From assembly GCA_020310875.1 (NCBI GenBank), contig CM035423.1, positions 141,597,723 through 141,661,722 on the forward strand: a stretch of DNA of 64,000 nt, in the 5' to 3' direction. This document shows positions 1 through 12,295 of the stretch, in pieces. Source of the DNA: Ceratopteris richardii (Eukaryota > Streptophyta > Polypodiopsida > Polypodiales > Pteridaceae). Made by a program: the position numbers and the translations under genes. The notes under the pieces were generated by a model that was not told the DNA's origin, searched no databases, and saw only the letters and a list, made by a program, of their open reading frames with translations. Numbering within the stretch: the first letter of the stretch is position 1; each line of letters starts with the position of its first letter.

Positions 1-1900
<1,900 letters not shown>

Positions 1901-2173
1901 AAAGCCCCATTACTCAAGTAAGGGAGCTTCCTTACTCCTCAGAGCAGAAAAGACTTCAAAATGGTGAGAGATATGTCTTTTGTACCTGTATGCACGTACT
2001 TGAAAAAAAAAAGTGAAAACTAGAAATTTTAAATTCACATTTACTTGATTTTCACAATGGGCGGCCTAAATACACTGTGTGGTTGACCAAGCCACTCTAT
2101 GAAATATTAGAATGAACATATACAATATTATTTGATGACTATTTAGATTTTCTCATGGACACTAATTGTAACA
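1901..2173 (-). mobile_element. Probable 3' LTR of copia element B
   Basis: Read on the minus strand, a purine-rich tract (TTTAGTGGGAGAT) is followed at 2173 by TGTTACAATTAGTGTCC. Almost the same tract-plus-terminus lies on the plus strand at 23797-23825 next to the RNase H end of element H, so this is the start of a 3' LTR of that copia family. The inner right edge (2173) is well supported. The outer edge near 1900 is only estimated from the ~240-bp length of the H LTR. Confidence 0.5.
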
Positions 2174-2297
2174 ATCTCCCACTAAAGTATAATATGATTA
2201 ATATCGGCCAAGGGATAAAGATAATGAATGATAAATAATTCATGAATATGCATATATGACATGTACCTTCCACATGACGACTATGCAAAAATAGGAA

Positions 2298-2506
2298 TCA
2301 ATTGATTCCCGTCACATGACAACAATGAATAAAGTTATCCTGCAATAGATCCTTGGTCAAAACATGCACTGTATTTTCTCAAAATGTGAAGCTACTTGAG
2401 TAAAATGCACTTAGTGGTTAAGTGGTGCAAATAGATTGATACCACATCTCAATGTGTTTGGTCTATGCATGATAGATTAGATTCATATCCAATGCAATAA
2501 CACTCT
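2298..2506 (-). pseudogene. pol: Copia element B: RNase H C-terminus
   Basis: On the minus strand this piece encodes the C-terminal part of a Ty1-copia RNase H. The order is a YHARTKH-like motif, then LTKDLLQDNF and a terminal HVTGIN followed by a stop. The same order of motifs occurs in element H at 23480-23662, where it reads ALTKTLPQDIFQHYCHLMGVT with the same tail. Stops and frame changes break the frame. The fragment is the downstream end of the pseudogene at 4860-6150. The two were one gene until element A inserted between 2506 and 4855. Confidence 0.72.
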
Positions 2507-2789
2507 TGTTACACGTGTTCCTCGAGTAGCTTTGATGTGAACCTTTTCCCTATACATGGGCACTTTTTACTCTAATGTTGGCTAGAGGTTTTTTCCCCAT
2601 GTTACCACATACATGATTTACTCATATGTGGTGATACTTTGTACTTAGGGATATTATTCAGCTCTTACTTCAGTTTTGATCAATAGAGAGAGCTATTCTA
2701 GCCATCCATCTTCTTCATGTGTCTTATTGTGTTTGTGCTCCTTGTGTGTGATTCTTGTGTATCTCTCACACTTCTACTCACACCCAACA
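2507..2789 (+). repeat. 5' LTR of element A
   Basis: This 283-bp repeat begins TGTTACACG and ends CCCAACA. It matches 4562-4854 along its whole length, sharing for example CCTATACATGGG, ACCACATACATGATTTAC and AATAGAGAGAGCTATT, with scattered substitutions and small indels. That divergence indicates an old insertion. Confidence 0.9.
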
Positions 2790-2814
2790 GTGGCTAAACA
2801 TTTGCATCAAAATA

Positions 2815-4492
2815 TGGTTGAAAATGAACATAAAATTCAGCCCACGCATGATATACATATTGAAGATGTATTATATAATGAAGACATGTCTATCAAGAGT
2901 GCACAAAGTATGCCAAAGTGGTTGAAACAAACTTTGCAGGATAGAAAATTGAGTGCACATTTACTTGGGAGAACAATATCAAGCTCTCTTCATGCATCAA
3001 GTAATTTTGTGAATTATTCTCTTTTGGCAATGGTAGGTATGAAGAGCCACTTACTTTTGAATATGAATGTGATGATCCACATTGGATGAGCGCTATGTAA
3101 TCTGAAATGGATTCCATACATAGGAATGCCACTTGGGAGTTATGTGTATTGCAAAAAGGAAAAAATGCCATTGGTACAAAGTGGGTTTACAAGATTAAGA
3201 GAAATTCTGATGGTAGCATTGATCGCTACAAAGCTAGATTGGTTTCCAAAGGATATGCGCAACAATATGGAATTGACTATGAGGAAAATTTCGCACCTAC
3301 TTCAAACATGACTACCATTCGTACCATGGTTGCATTGGCTACCCATCGAGGTTGGAAAGTACATCAATTGGACATAAAAACGACTTTCTTGAATGGTGAT
3401 TTGCAAGAAGAGGTTTGTGTGAAGCAACCTCCTAGATTTATCATGAAAGGGCAAGAGCATATGGTTTATTGCCTACATAAAGCCTTGTATGGTCTCAAGC
3501 AAGCTCCATGTGCATGATATGACAAAATCCATAAGCACTTGATTGCTGTTGGCTTCACATGTAGTCCAATTGAAAGCACACTCTATGTATGCAATGATGG
3601 GGCTGATCTTACAATGCTTGTTCTCTATGTTGATGACATACTCTTGATTGGGTCATGTGATGCAAAAGTTGACATTGTTATGGGTGATTCACGGCATACT
3701 TTTGGTGTCACTTATCTTGGCCTTTTGAGCTACTATCTTGGCATCTAGTTTGTATCCATTGAGGGGGGAATTGTTATGCATCAAGCAAAGTATGTTGAAA
3801 AACTACTTCAGCATTTTGAATTTGAGGATTGCAAGCCAGTTTCCACACCAATTGAGATAGGATTTAGGTTCTCAATTGAGGATTCTAGTGATGCATTTGA
3901 CACTTCTCTTTATTAGCAAGTTGTGGGATGTCTTATATATGCATGTAAGATAAGGCTGGATATATAGTATTCAGTTTCCCAATTGAGTTGATTCATGCAT
4001 AGCCCTGGCACTAAGCATTGGCAAGCAGTGAAATGTGTGTTTAGATATCTCAAAGGCACTTTGAGCTTAGATCTCTTTTATGAAAGTGATATTCAGCCAT
4101 GATTGCATGCTTTTACAGATAGTGATTGGGCTGGTTGTTATGATATTGGCGCGTCCACTAGTGGTAATTGCTTTTTCCTTGGAGACTCATGCATATCTTG
4201 GTTGAGTAAGAAGCAACCTATAGTGGCAACATCAAGTTGTGAAGTTGAGTACAGGGCAGTTTTCACAGCTACAGTGGAGTGTATATGATTGAGTCACATA
4301 TTGATGGATCTTTGCATGGAGATTGATGTTGCTACACATATTCTCAATGATAGTCAAAGTGCATTGGTTGTTGCACAAAACCCAGTGTTTCATGCACGAA
4401 CCAAACAGATTGAGGTACATTATCACTATGGGCAGACATATTCACCAAAGCTCTTCCATGAAAAAAGTTTGAAGCTTTTTGCAAAACTTTAA
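2815..4492 (+). pseudogene. pol: Element A: copia linker, RT and RNase H
   Basis: This is the C-terminal half of a Ty1-copia polyprotein, the replication enzyme of the element. An integrase-RT linker with PKWLKQTLQDRKL (2815-3089) precedes the RT domain. RT motifs include GTKWVYKIK, RYKARLVSKGYAQ, QLDIKTTFLNGDL, LYGLKQAP and the intact catalytic LYVDDILL near 3630. RNase H motifs include TDSDWAGC, ISWLSKKQP and ATSSCEVEY (4100-4260). At least six stops (for example 3516, 3746, 3914 and 4086) and several frame changes inactivate it. After the HARTKQIEVHYHY motif about 60 bp of the RNase H end are deleted, fusing to the TKAL-like tail. It shares the RNase H motifs of elements G and M. Confidence 0.9.
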
Positions 4493-4547
4493 GCTTATTA
4501 CCTTGTGGGGGCTGATTTGTCATTCCTTGTATGTGTTTACATCATTT

Positions 4548-4561
4548 GCTCCAGGGGAGTT
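4548..4561 (+). promoter_or_regulatory. Polypurine tract of element A
   Basis: GCTCCAGGGGAGTT lies directly before the TGTTACAC start of the 3' LTR, the expected position and composition of the plus-strand priming site. Confidence 0.75.
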
Positions 4562-4854
4562 TGTTACACTTATGTTTTCCTTGAGTAGCTTTGATGTTAA
4601 CCTTTTCCCTATACATGGGGAATTTTTACTCTAGTGTTGGCTAGGGGTTTTTCCCCCATGTTACCACATACATGATTTACCCATATGTGGTGGTACTTTG
4701 TACTTAGGGATATTATTTAGATCTTACTTCAATTTTGAACATCGTCAATAGAGAGAGCTATTATAGCCATCCATCTTCTCTGTGTGTCTTGCTGTGTTTG
4801 TGCTCCTTGTGTGTGCTTCTTGTGTGTCTCTCGCACTTCTACACACACCCAATA
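4562..4854 (+). repeat. 3' LTR of element A
   Basis: This 293-bp repeat begins TGTTACACT and ends CCAATA, a mutated CCAACA. It pairs with 2507-2789 and is followed by AGTCT, the probable target duplication. Confidence 0.9.
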
Positions 4855-4859
4855 AGTCT

Positions 4860-6150
4860 TAATATCAATAACTAAAATAGGTACATGTAGTTTGTGTCAC
4901 ATTTAGAAGGCCACAATGCTCCCTTACATGCCTCACTTGCTACAACATACTTTACTTCCATAATAGAAACATTTTTACATTCTTGGAGATGAGACCTAAA
5001 AGAAATAATACCTCATGTGAAGTGAAAACTGTATAAAAATGTTATTCACACAAGCAACATAGTGAAAGATTGTGTGTCCAAAAATGTATGCATAACTTCT
5101 ATCAAGGTATAGGCACTTATTCTCGATGTCACTTATATATTTCAGTATCATTTTGATCACTTTACAATGCTAGGCATATGTCTGCTCACAACTCCCACTA
5201 TAAATGTAATGCACGTTCTAGTATTTATAATAGCATACATGAGACTACCACTAATAGCTCGATAAGAAATTTTAGACAAAATTCTTGATTCTCATGATAC
5301 CGGGGACACTCATCCTGCTCATCTTAATGGTATACTCAATGACTTTCCATAATGCACATTGAAGATACGAAGTGGATATGTGCTCACTATTAGAAAAACA
5401 TATTCATTTTTTGCTCCTATCACAAGTGATCCTCGTACTATAAATATATTTGGCATCCTCCAAATATTTTATATCAAACTTTTGAACCGGATTTTTTTTA
5501 AAGAGAAACAAATATTATGAGGACTTCTAGTAATTAGTATATCATCAACAAAAAGTATCAAGGAGATCAAGTTACCATTTGGACATCCCTTAGTGTAAAG
5601 ATATTGATCCTCATTACTTTTGGACAAAAGTGGAACTTCGTGAAAGCATCAAGCTTTTGAGACCGTTGTCAAGGTGATTTTTTGAGTCCATACAAGCTCT
5701 TCTTGAGCTTAAGAACTAGACTTTATTTTTTGAGAACTACGTAACCCTCTAGTTGTTCCATATATATCTCATCTATAAAATCTCCATGCAAGAAGCAATC
5801 CCCACGTCCATTTTAACTAGCTCTAAGTTCTCTTTTGCAACTAAACCAAGTAACATGCATAAGGTAGTCATATTGATCGCTAGAGAGAAGATTTCCTCAA
5901 AATCAACTCCTTGTTTTTGCTTGAATCATTTTGTAGCTAGCCATGCTTTATACTATTGGGAAACGCTATCTAATGTGAAATTCATGTTATGAACCAATTT
6001 TCATGGTAAACCTTTTCTTCCCTTTAGAAAAGGTATCAGTTGTCAAGTACCATTCTTATGGACATAATCAAGTTCATTCTTCATGGAATTCTCCCACTTG
6101 ACATGAATAATTTCTTTATTTTCAAGGAAAATCAATCAATGAGATCTACT
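4860..6150 (-). pseudogene. pol: Copia element B: RT and RNase H remnant
   Basis: The minus strand carries a strongly decayed Ty1-copia RT/RNase H, readable only as blocks in different frames. From high to low coordinate these are a KQGVDFEEIF block and MTTLCMLLGLVAKENLEL (near 5850-5900), a LKKSLYGLK-like block (near 5690), ILFVDDILIT (near 5540), SLMYAIINTRT and VGVVSRHMP (near 5180-5250), and an ST.EVKYVVASEACKGALW block (near 4930). This order matches plant copia polyproteins. The RNase H continues at 2298-2506 on the other side of element A. It belongs to a different copia family from A, G and M, and resembles element H. Confidence 0.8.
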
Positions 6151-6896
6151 CTTTCAGTTTAGCTTGAATTAATGTGAAAGTACAATGAAAGTTGGGCATA
6201 GCACCATGGGAGCCCCTGAATCCCACAAAGCAAGGGTTAAATGCCTAGCAATCATTGGGACACAAAGCCGGAAGGCCCGTTAAGGTAGACATCGGAGGGA
6301 TGGCCCTTAGACCAAATGAGAACTAGTTTCTTCAGTTAACTCGACAGCCCAATGGTCCCACTAAGGGGCTGGTATTAACATCTCACCACCTAAGTGGTGA
6401 GGGGTGTTTGGTCACAACCCACAAGGGTTAAACCCACATCTCTAGCATTGAGAGGTGAAAGGCCTAATTGGGAGAGCTAATGCATGCAAACCCCAATATA
6501 ATCTAATTGAAACATGAAGGTTCACCAAAACTTATCAACATACAAAATCCAAACATGGAACAAATCATATTTGAGACACATGAAGATCATCTTATATAAT
6601 TTTTAGGAATTTCATCTTGAGATCTGAGCAACACAAAGATCATCTTAATGGTTATTGATAAAGAGCATTAAAAAGTTGTTGCTAAACATTTTCATGAACA
6701 ACCTTATGTGTCATATTTTTTGAAGACTAGAAGGAGGACTTGTATCTTCAAATGCAACTCTTCCTACAAGGCAATTTTTGTCCACGTTTAATCACAAAAG
6801 GACGCTCTTTATGTGGGAGCACAAAAAAATCATTTGATGAATGTAATCCATAGGTCTATTACATTATACAATGCAAACCATGGATCGTATGTACTC
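6151..6896. other. Unassigned repeat-like sequence
   Basis: No coding domain is visible. The part at 6190-6470 has higher GC content than its flanks and contains short self-similar phrases (CAAGGGTTAAA occurs twice, and CACCACCTAAGTGGTG is palindromic). This suggests a decayed repeat of unknown type. Element C inserted at 6896/6897. Confidence 0.4.
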
Positions 6897-7397
6897 TGTA
6901 AGCCACCGGAATATTATTTAGAAGAATCATTGTAATTAGAAAAGTCGTGCACCGAAAGGGTGTAGCGCAAATGTTGTATCGTTTCTTTCTAATCAATAGA
7001 GTATGTACGAAAGAGATGACAGGGAGTCGCCGGCTTGTTCGGTCTGGGCGATGGTCTGGAATTGATTCCGTTTTGGATTTATATCAATTGCGGAGTTGTC
7101 TGTAAAGTCAGTATTGAAGTAATCAGGTACTATGTTAATGTTACTGTGTTAAAGTGAAGTGTGCTGGTATTATAAAGAAGAAGTGAAAGTGTTGTGTATA
7201 TAATTGCGGTGATCGTTAAGGTTGTTATGCGCCGAAGTGTAATCACATCTTCTGTAATTGTTCGGGATGAATCAATGAAATTGATAGTCGGAAATTCAGT
7301 ATTGTATTGGGAAAATACATATAGGGCCTTTGAATTATCAGACCCCTGACCATCCCAAGAACCCATGAGTAGGAACAAAATAACTGTAACTTTAACA
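6897..7397 (+). repeat. 5' LTR of element C
   Basis: A 501-bp LTR from TGTAAGCC to TTTAACA. It is nearly collinear with 16445-16945 without large indels, with a few per cent substitutions judged by eye, so C is younger than A or B. Confidence 0.95.
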
Positions 7398-7398
7398 C

Positions 7399-7416
7399 TG
7401 GCACCAGCCATGGGGC
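7399..7416 (+). promoter_or_regulatory. Candidate primer-binding site of element C
   Basis: TGGCACCAGCCATGGGGC begins one base after the 5' LTR and starts with the TGG expected from a tRNA CCA end. I cannot assign the tRNA. It is not the Met-initiator site usual in plant elements. Confidence 0.5.
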
Positions 7417-7469
7417 ATGGAGTAGCATGTCGATGCATAGACTAAGAGTTGAGAAGAATCCGATGATAT

Positions 7470-8036
7470 ATGTCTGTAACATGTTCCAAAAAATCGTACC
7501 GGAAGTATAGAAGGGATCAGCATCCCTGGAAAATTCCTAGCGCATTGAGCACACCTCCGAGTAGCAGTGGTGATGGACAATCGTTGGAAGGAAAGCGAGA
7601 AATTTGGGCTAGTGGAGTAACACCTCAGCATTTCCTTGTGCAAGGATTACAGGGTATACTAGAAGTGCAACCAACCCCATCTGTGGAAAGTAAGGTTGGA
7701 GAAGTAAGCACTGGTTCTAGTGATAGTGTGGAAATTTCCGGTAGCAGTTTGTGGAATTCCGGTGGAACCTCGGATAATTTCAGGGCTGAGTTGCTAAATT
7801 TTGGTGAAAGTTCTATTCTTGGTTCTGATTTTGAGGGAACTAGTGTACAGTTGAATGAAAGTTTTGGTGAAAAACTCACTATAGAAGTCCATTACGACAA
7901 AGGGCAATTGGCTGAAGGCGTGTGGGAACGACTGAACAATATCCAATTACCAAAGAGCGTGCAAGATGACAGGACAACACAACAACAATTAGGTTTAACT
8001 GGTTCAAATCATTCGGCAGTAACATTTCCCCCTTGA
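7470..8036 (+). pseudogene. Element C: serine-rich ORF upstream of Gag
   Basis: An uninterrupted 188-codon frame lies between the primer site and Gag. It is rich in Ser, Gly and Glu and has no recognised domain. It ends in TGA ten bases before the Gag ATG, in a different frame. The related giant element F has a long N-terminal Gag extension before its Retrotrans_gag domain, so this may be the corresponding extension cut off by a frameshift, or a separate leader protein. Confidence 0.5.
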
Positions 8037-8046
8037 TTCAAACACC

Positions 8047-8075
8047 ATGAGTGGTTCACAGCAGCAACAACACCT

Positions 8076-8111
<36 letters not shown>

Positions 8112-9030
8112 GCAGCAACAAGCCATACCACCAAGACCGGTACCCGCTGGAGTTACATATACGAAATTTGGAGGATTTCCCAGTGATGATCCGGATGCAC
8201 ATGTGAGAAATTTCGAAATTAATTATGCAGTACTCAACTACCCTGCAGATCCGGCATATAAGGCTATAGTATTCCAGTCTACACTGGTTAATGAGGCTGC
8301 TCGATTGCTAACTGAATATGACATTAACCATTTCGGCCAGTACGATGATGTTAAGGATGCCTTCTTACAACGATTCCGGTTGAAGAAAAAAGAGACTGAG
8401 ATCTTTGACTATCTGCAAAACAATAGACAAAAAACACATCAGAATGTGCAGGAGTATGCAACTTTATTTTGTACTCATCTACGACAACTACCGCCGGCAC
8501 ATGCTAACCTACCGGATGATGTGATCACCCAATGGTTTATTAATGGGTTAAACCCTCAACTTAAACAAGTAATGATCATACGATGTGTGGGTGGTATGAC
8601 TCTGGATGCGGTTATAACCATGGCCTTACAGCTGGAACATAAGGTGGGTGGATTCGTTGAAGATTTGGACTGGTTGAAGGCAACAAATGTACTATACTAT
8701 TTGTAATACGGCAAGTCACTCCACCGAAACATGTCCCTATAATGCCAAAGTACAGGCCAGGCCAACCGTAAACGCTATAATACAGGAGCAAGGACAACCG
8801 GCTGCTCACTATGTACTACTGTAATTGAGGAATACTTCCTACCAAAGTTATAAAACCTATTGGGGAACACGAGCAAACAATTTCGGCCAGAATCGATGGA
8901 ATTTCGGTCAATCAGGTGAAGGAACATCCCTCCCACCACCCAGATGACATTTCTGTGGTGAGATCGGCATATCCAAAGATATTGTAAAGAGGTGGCCGAG
9001 TATGATAAACGAAGAAAAGAGTGATAGAAT
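8047..9030 (+). pseudogene. gag: Element C: Gag with polyQ start and zinc knuckle
   Basis: This is the structural capsid protein of the element. The open part (8047-8706) begins with a Gln-rich tract made of CAA/CAG repeats. A Retrotrans_gag-type domain follows, recognisable by FGGFPSDDPDAHVRNFE, RFRLKKKETEIFDYLQNN, VQEYATLF and the LPDDVITQWFINGL segment. Past a stop near 8704 the frame resumes in pieces, and near 8947-9010 a zinc knuckle is visible. Its first Cys codon is now TGA, then HFCGEIG, then after a one-base frameshift HIQRYC. The spacing is the usual CX2CX4HX4C. The protein would coat RNA in virus-like particles, but this copy is inactive. Confidence 0.85.
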
Positions 9031-9219
9031 CCAATGGCCAACATGGTCTATATTTCAGCAGTAGATACTCAAGTGGCAGTAATCCAAACACATTCCAATA
9101 AGAAATTACAACCAGCTACGGAGATTTTTGAGCCTGGCATTCGAGAACAATAGAGAGTTTTTACCAAAGCTAGTACGTGGGGCAGTCAAAAACCAACAAT
9201 TTTTCTTGATCCAGTACCG

Positions 9220-9860
9220 GTGGTTCAACAGGTAGTACCGAATCCACCATCCGAAGCACCGAGTCCGGTGAAAGCACCACCAAAGAGTCCACCAAATGCG
9301 GTAAGGAGTACGTCAAATTTTGACTTTGTGTGGAATATTCTCTCACAAGCCTCCATTACAATATCGTTGGGGCAACTGTTAGCCTTGCTTCCGGGTGTAC
9401 GACAACAATTTGAGCAACAACTTTGTCCAAAATCTTCATGTACACCTACCACGGCTACTATTAGTCCAGAAATTGATTCTGCGGTGGACCATGTTGTTCC
9501 TTTAATTACGATATGGTACAAAAACCACAAAATCACTCAAGTGCTAATTGATGGAGGTTCTAGTGTGAACATTGCGATAGCCGCCCTTTGTAAACGGTTA
9601 GGGTGGACTCAAATTGAACCTGTTTAGTTTTTGGTGAGGATGGCGGATCTGTCCAGGGTGTATCTAGTGGGTTTGGTACGTGATATACCCATTACTCTTC
9701 AGGGAGCGGTGTTCAAAATGACTTTTGTTGTTCTAGAATTACCTAATTCAACTCTGGACTACAACTTGCTGTTCCGAAGGCCCTGGCTGAAACAAGCCAA
9801 AGTATTGTAGGACTGGTCAGCACACGAACTTATTTTCAAAAGCAACCATTGAAAGTATGT
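9220..9860 (+). pseudogene. pol: Element C: retropepsin protease
   Basis: This is a retropepsin-like aspartic protease that would process the polyprotein. The active-site segment is VLIDGGSSVNIAIAALCKRL (9541-9600), where the usual D-S/T-G is D-G-G, a variant known in plant Ty3 elements. After a TAG at 9625 the same frame continues to the second conserved block (NLLFRRPWLKQAKVL near 9765-9810), a changed version of the LLGRPWL motif. A stop follows before the DWS tail. A Pro-rich spacer (9235-9300) precedes the domain. Confidence 0.82.
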
Positions 9861-9921
9861 CGTTCCGTTAGATGAGATGAAACCATGCGACCTCCATGCT
9901 TGACCTTATGTAGCCGAACCT

Positions 9922-11107
9922 GTGCATATGTTGGATGGACTTTCAGATGATGAAGAAGAAGATTTTCTCAAGGCTAACCAAGATTTGCTCGTCTTGGGGA
10001 CAATCAACTTACAAGCGATTGTTGATAATTGGAATCCGGTCGTCGGTTCGGTCATTCCGGTTACAGAAGAAGGGGACCTAGCTATGGATCCAGCTTTGAA
10101 TGCCCAGAGTTTCTAGCATTTATTCCCATCACCTAAGGATATACCCATGCCACGACAGTTTTATGTACCGGAAGATCAACTTATCACCTGTGATTTGGGA
10201 AATGAGGATACACCACGGCCGGTCAAGATTAAGGCGGGGTTACCGAAAATCTTTCAAAATGATCTACTACAGTTGTTGACTGAGTTCCAAGATGTATTTG
10301 CATGGGATTATCGAGATATGAAAGGGTTGGACCCTCGTATCTATCAACACTGTGTGATGCTAAAGTCGGATGCACGCCCAATCAAGCAACCCAGTTGCCG
10401 CATGAACCCAAATTATGCTGCTCAAGTGAAAGCTGAATTGGATCGCTTGCTGAAAGTCGGTTTCATTATTCCCATTGAGCATGCAGAATGGATTTCACCT
10501 ATTGTTATCGTCCCAAAGAAAAATAAGCAGTTATGCATCTGTGTGGATTGCCGAAAACTAAATGCGGTGACTGTACCGGATCCCTTCCCACTTCCCTTTT
10601 TGGATACAATGCTCGATGATGTTGTCGGACGACATATGTATTCCTTTTTGGATGGTTATAATGGCTACAATCAGGTGCGCATGGCTGAAATGGACATACC
10701 AAAGACTGCCTTTATTATAAATTGGGGTGTCTATGCATGTACGATGATGTGGTTCAGTCTTCGCAATGCTCCTAGTACCTTCCAACGATGTATGCAAGAA
10801 ATTTTTTCCCCCCTATTTAACCACCTTTATGCACGTGTATCTGGATGATCTTTTGTTATCGGGTGATACATCGGCTCACCTTTACCACCTACGGTGTTGC
10901 TTCTCTAAGTGTCGAGAGTTTCGATTGTGCTTAAATCCCAGCAAGTCGATCTTTTCGATTTCCTCTGGCAAGTTGCTCAGTAATATTATTTCCAAGCAAG
11001 GTATTCAGGTGGATCGAGATAAAGTGCAAGCTGTGTTACATGCACTTGCCCCTACGACACCAAAGGAAGTTATGCGATTCCTTGGCCAAATACTCTGGCA
11101 TGGGTGA
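9922..11107 (+). pseudogene. pol: Element C: reverse transcriptase
   Basis: This is the Ty3-gypsy RT that copies element RNA into DNA. An acidic linker (9922-10116) precedes the domain, which opens at 10147. Motifs in order are FQDVFAWDYRDMKGLD, PSCRMNPNYAAQVKAELDRL, WISPIVIVPKKNKQLCICVD, FLDGYNGYNQVRMAEMDIPK, and the palm motif VYLDDLLLSGD near 10840. One frameshift lies between 10770 and 10848, where two frames overlap; the catalytic Asp pair itself is present. Stops end the frame at 11107. The FLDGYNGYNQ and KTAF blocks resemble element E, suggesting the same broad non-chromovirus lineage. Confidence 0.9.
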
Positions 11108-11762
11108 CATCTTCGGTGGCTCGCACATTTAGCCATACCCTTGAACCGGTTGATCACTAGTAATCCCCGACAGTTCATGTGGAATTAAGATTGCCAAATT
11201 GCCTTTCATCGATTGAAAACACTATTAACCCAGGCTCCTATACTGCAAGCACCAAACTGGAAGCTTCCGTTCCATGTCTTCATGGATGCATCAGACAGTG
11301 CCATCGGTAGTGTGCTCATGCAACAACAGGATAATTGGTTTCGTCCTATCTATTATGCTAGTCGATGGTTAGTTGCTGCTGAATGAAATTACTCAATCAC
11401 TGAGCGTGAATGCCTCAGATTAGTTTATTTAGTGAAGAAGTTCCGGCACTACTTGCTTGGATGCCAATTCACGTTCCATGTGGATCATGTTGCACTAGTT
11501 TATCTTGTCCGTCAGCAACATTTAGGGGGAAGATTAGCTAGGTGGGTGTTGTTACTGCAGGAATTTGATTACGTGGTCATACATCGTCCAGGATCAGCTC
11601 CTGCATTAGCTGATTTCTTATCTCGGCTTGATTCCGGTGAGCCTCCCGGTGGAATTGATGATACTACCCCTGCTATTTATGTGACTGATCCGGTCCAAGA
11701 TGAGGGACAGGAGCTCCCGGTGGCACCTTCGTATTATGATACTCTTTTGACCTTCCTCACCA
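11108..11762 (+). pseudogene. pol: Element C: RNase H domain
   Basis: Ty3-type RNase H removes template RNA during reverse transcription. Visible motifs are PFHVFMDASDSAIGSVL (11270-11320), RPIYYASRWL, the ITERECL segment, and FHVDHVALVYLVRQQHLGGR followed by RWVLLLQEFDYVVIHRPGSA (11480-11600). The Asp of FMDASD, the Glu of TERE and the Asp of HVDH are retained. TAA at about 11188 and TGA at about 11384 interrupt the frame. From about 11432 it is open through an LADFLSRLDSGEPPGG tail. Confidence 0.88.
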
Positions 11763-12295
11763 GTGGAAGCCGCCCCGACTAATACTTCTACTTCGGCTCG
11801 TCATAAATTGGCAATGTATAGTCGACGATTCCGGATCGTTGTAGGACAGTTGTATTATATGGATCCTTCTGGTGCACTATTACGGTGTATTCCACCCTAT
11901 GAAGTTCCATCGATTATTGCCATGGCACATTCTACTCCTTCTGGTGGTCATTTTTCAGTCGATCTTCCTTACCGAAAAAGTCTACATAGTGGCTTATGGT
12001 GGACCACTATGCAGCGTGATATTGCTACTTGTATTAAAACGTGTGATGCTTGCCAACACTTGGGACAGCCTTTACACCGGCATCATTTTCCATTGCAGCG
12101 TGTTTCTCCCCTTGAACCTTTTCAAAAGTGGGGCTTGGATTTCATTGGGCCCATTACACCTCCGGCTACAATTACTCATCATCGATATATACTTACTTGT
12201 ACGAATTATGCTACTCGGTGGGCAAAAGCTTGGGCTTTACGGTCTGGTACTGCATTAGTGGTGGTTAAATGTTTGATGACTGATGTGTTCCCTCG
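11763..12295 (+). pseudogene. pol: Element C: integrase N-terminal half
   Basis: This is the integrase zinc-binding and early core region. The H2C2 motif is readable as AHSTPSGGHFS, then LWWTTMQRDIATCIKTCDAC. The first catalytic Asp follows in KWGLDFIGPITPP (12130-12165). The frame runs into TDVFPR and is cut at 12295 by solo LTR N; integrase resumes at 13350. Only one H2C2 unit is present, unlike elements E and F. Confidence 0.88.

Larger units (their letters stand above)
2507..4854 (+). mobile_element. Copia LTR retrotransposon A, internally deleted
   Basis: Two direct repeats (2507-2789 and 4562-4854), each starting TGTTACAC and ending in a degenerate CAACA, bound an internal region of only ~1.8 kb. 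Flanking 5-mers ACTCT (2502-2506) and AGTCT (4855-4859) differ at one base and look like an aged target-site duplication. The element lies inside the RNase H gene of minus-strand element B. The interior keeps only the integrase-RT linker, RT and RNase H; gag, protease and integrase are missing. After the 5' LTR, the expected Met-tRNA primer site keeps only its first bases (GTGG) before sequence from far downstream begins, so the deletion starts in the primer-binding site. The element cannot move by itself. Confidence 0.9.
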
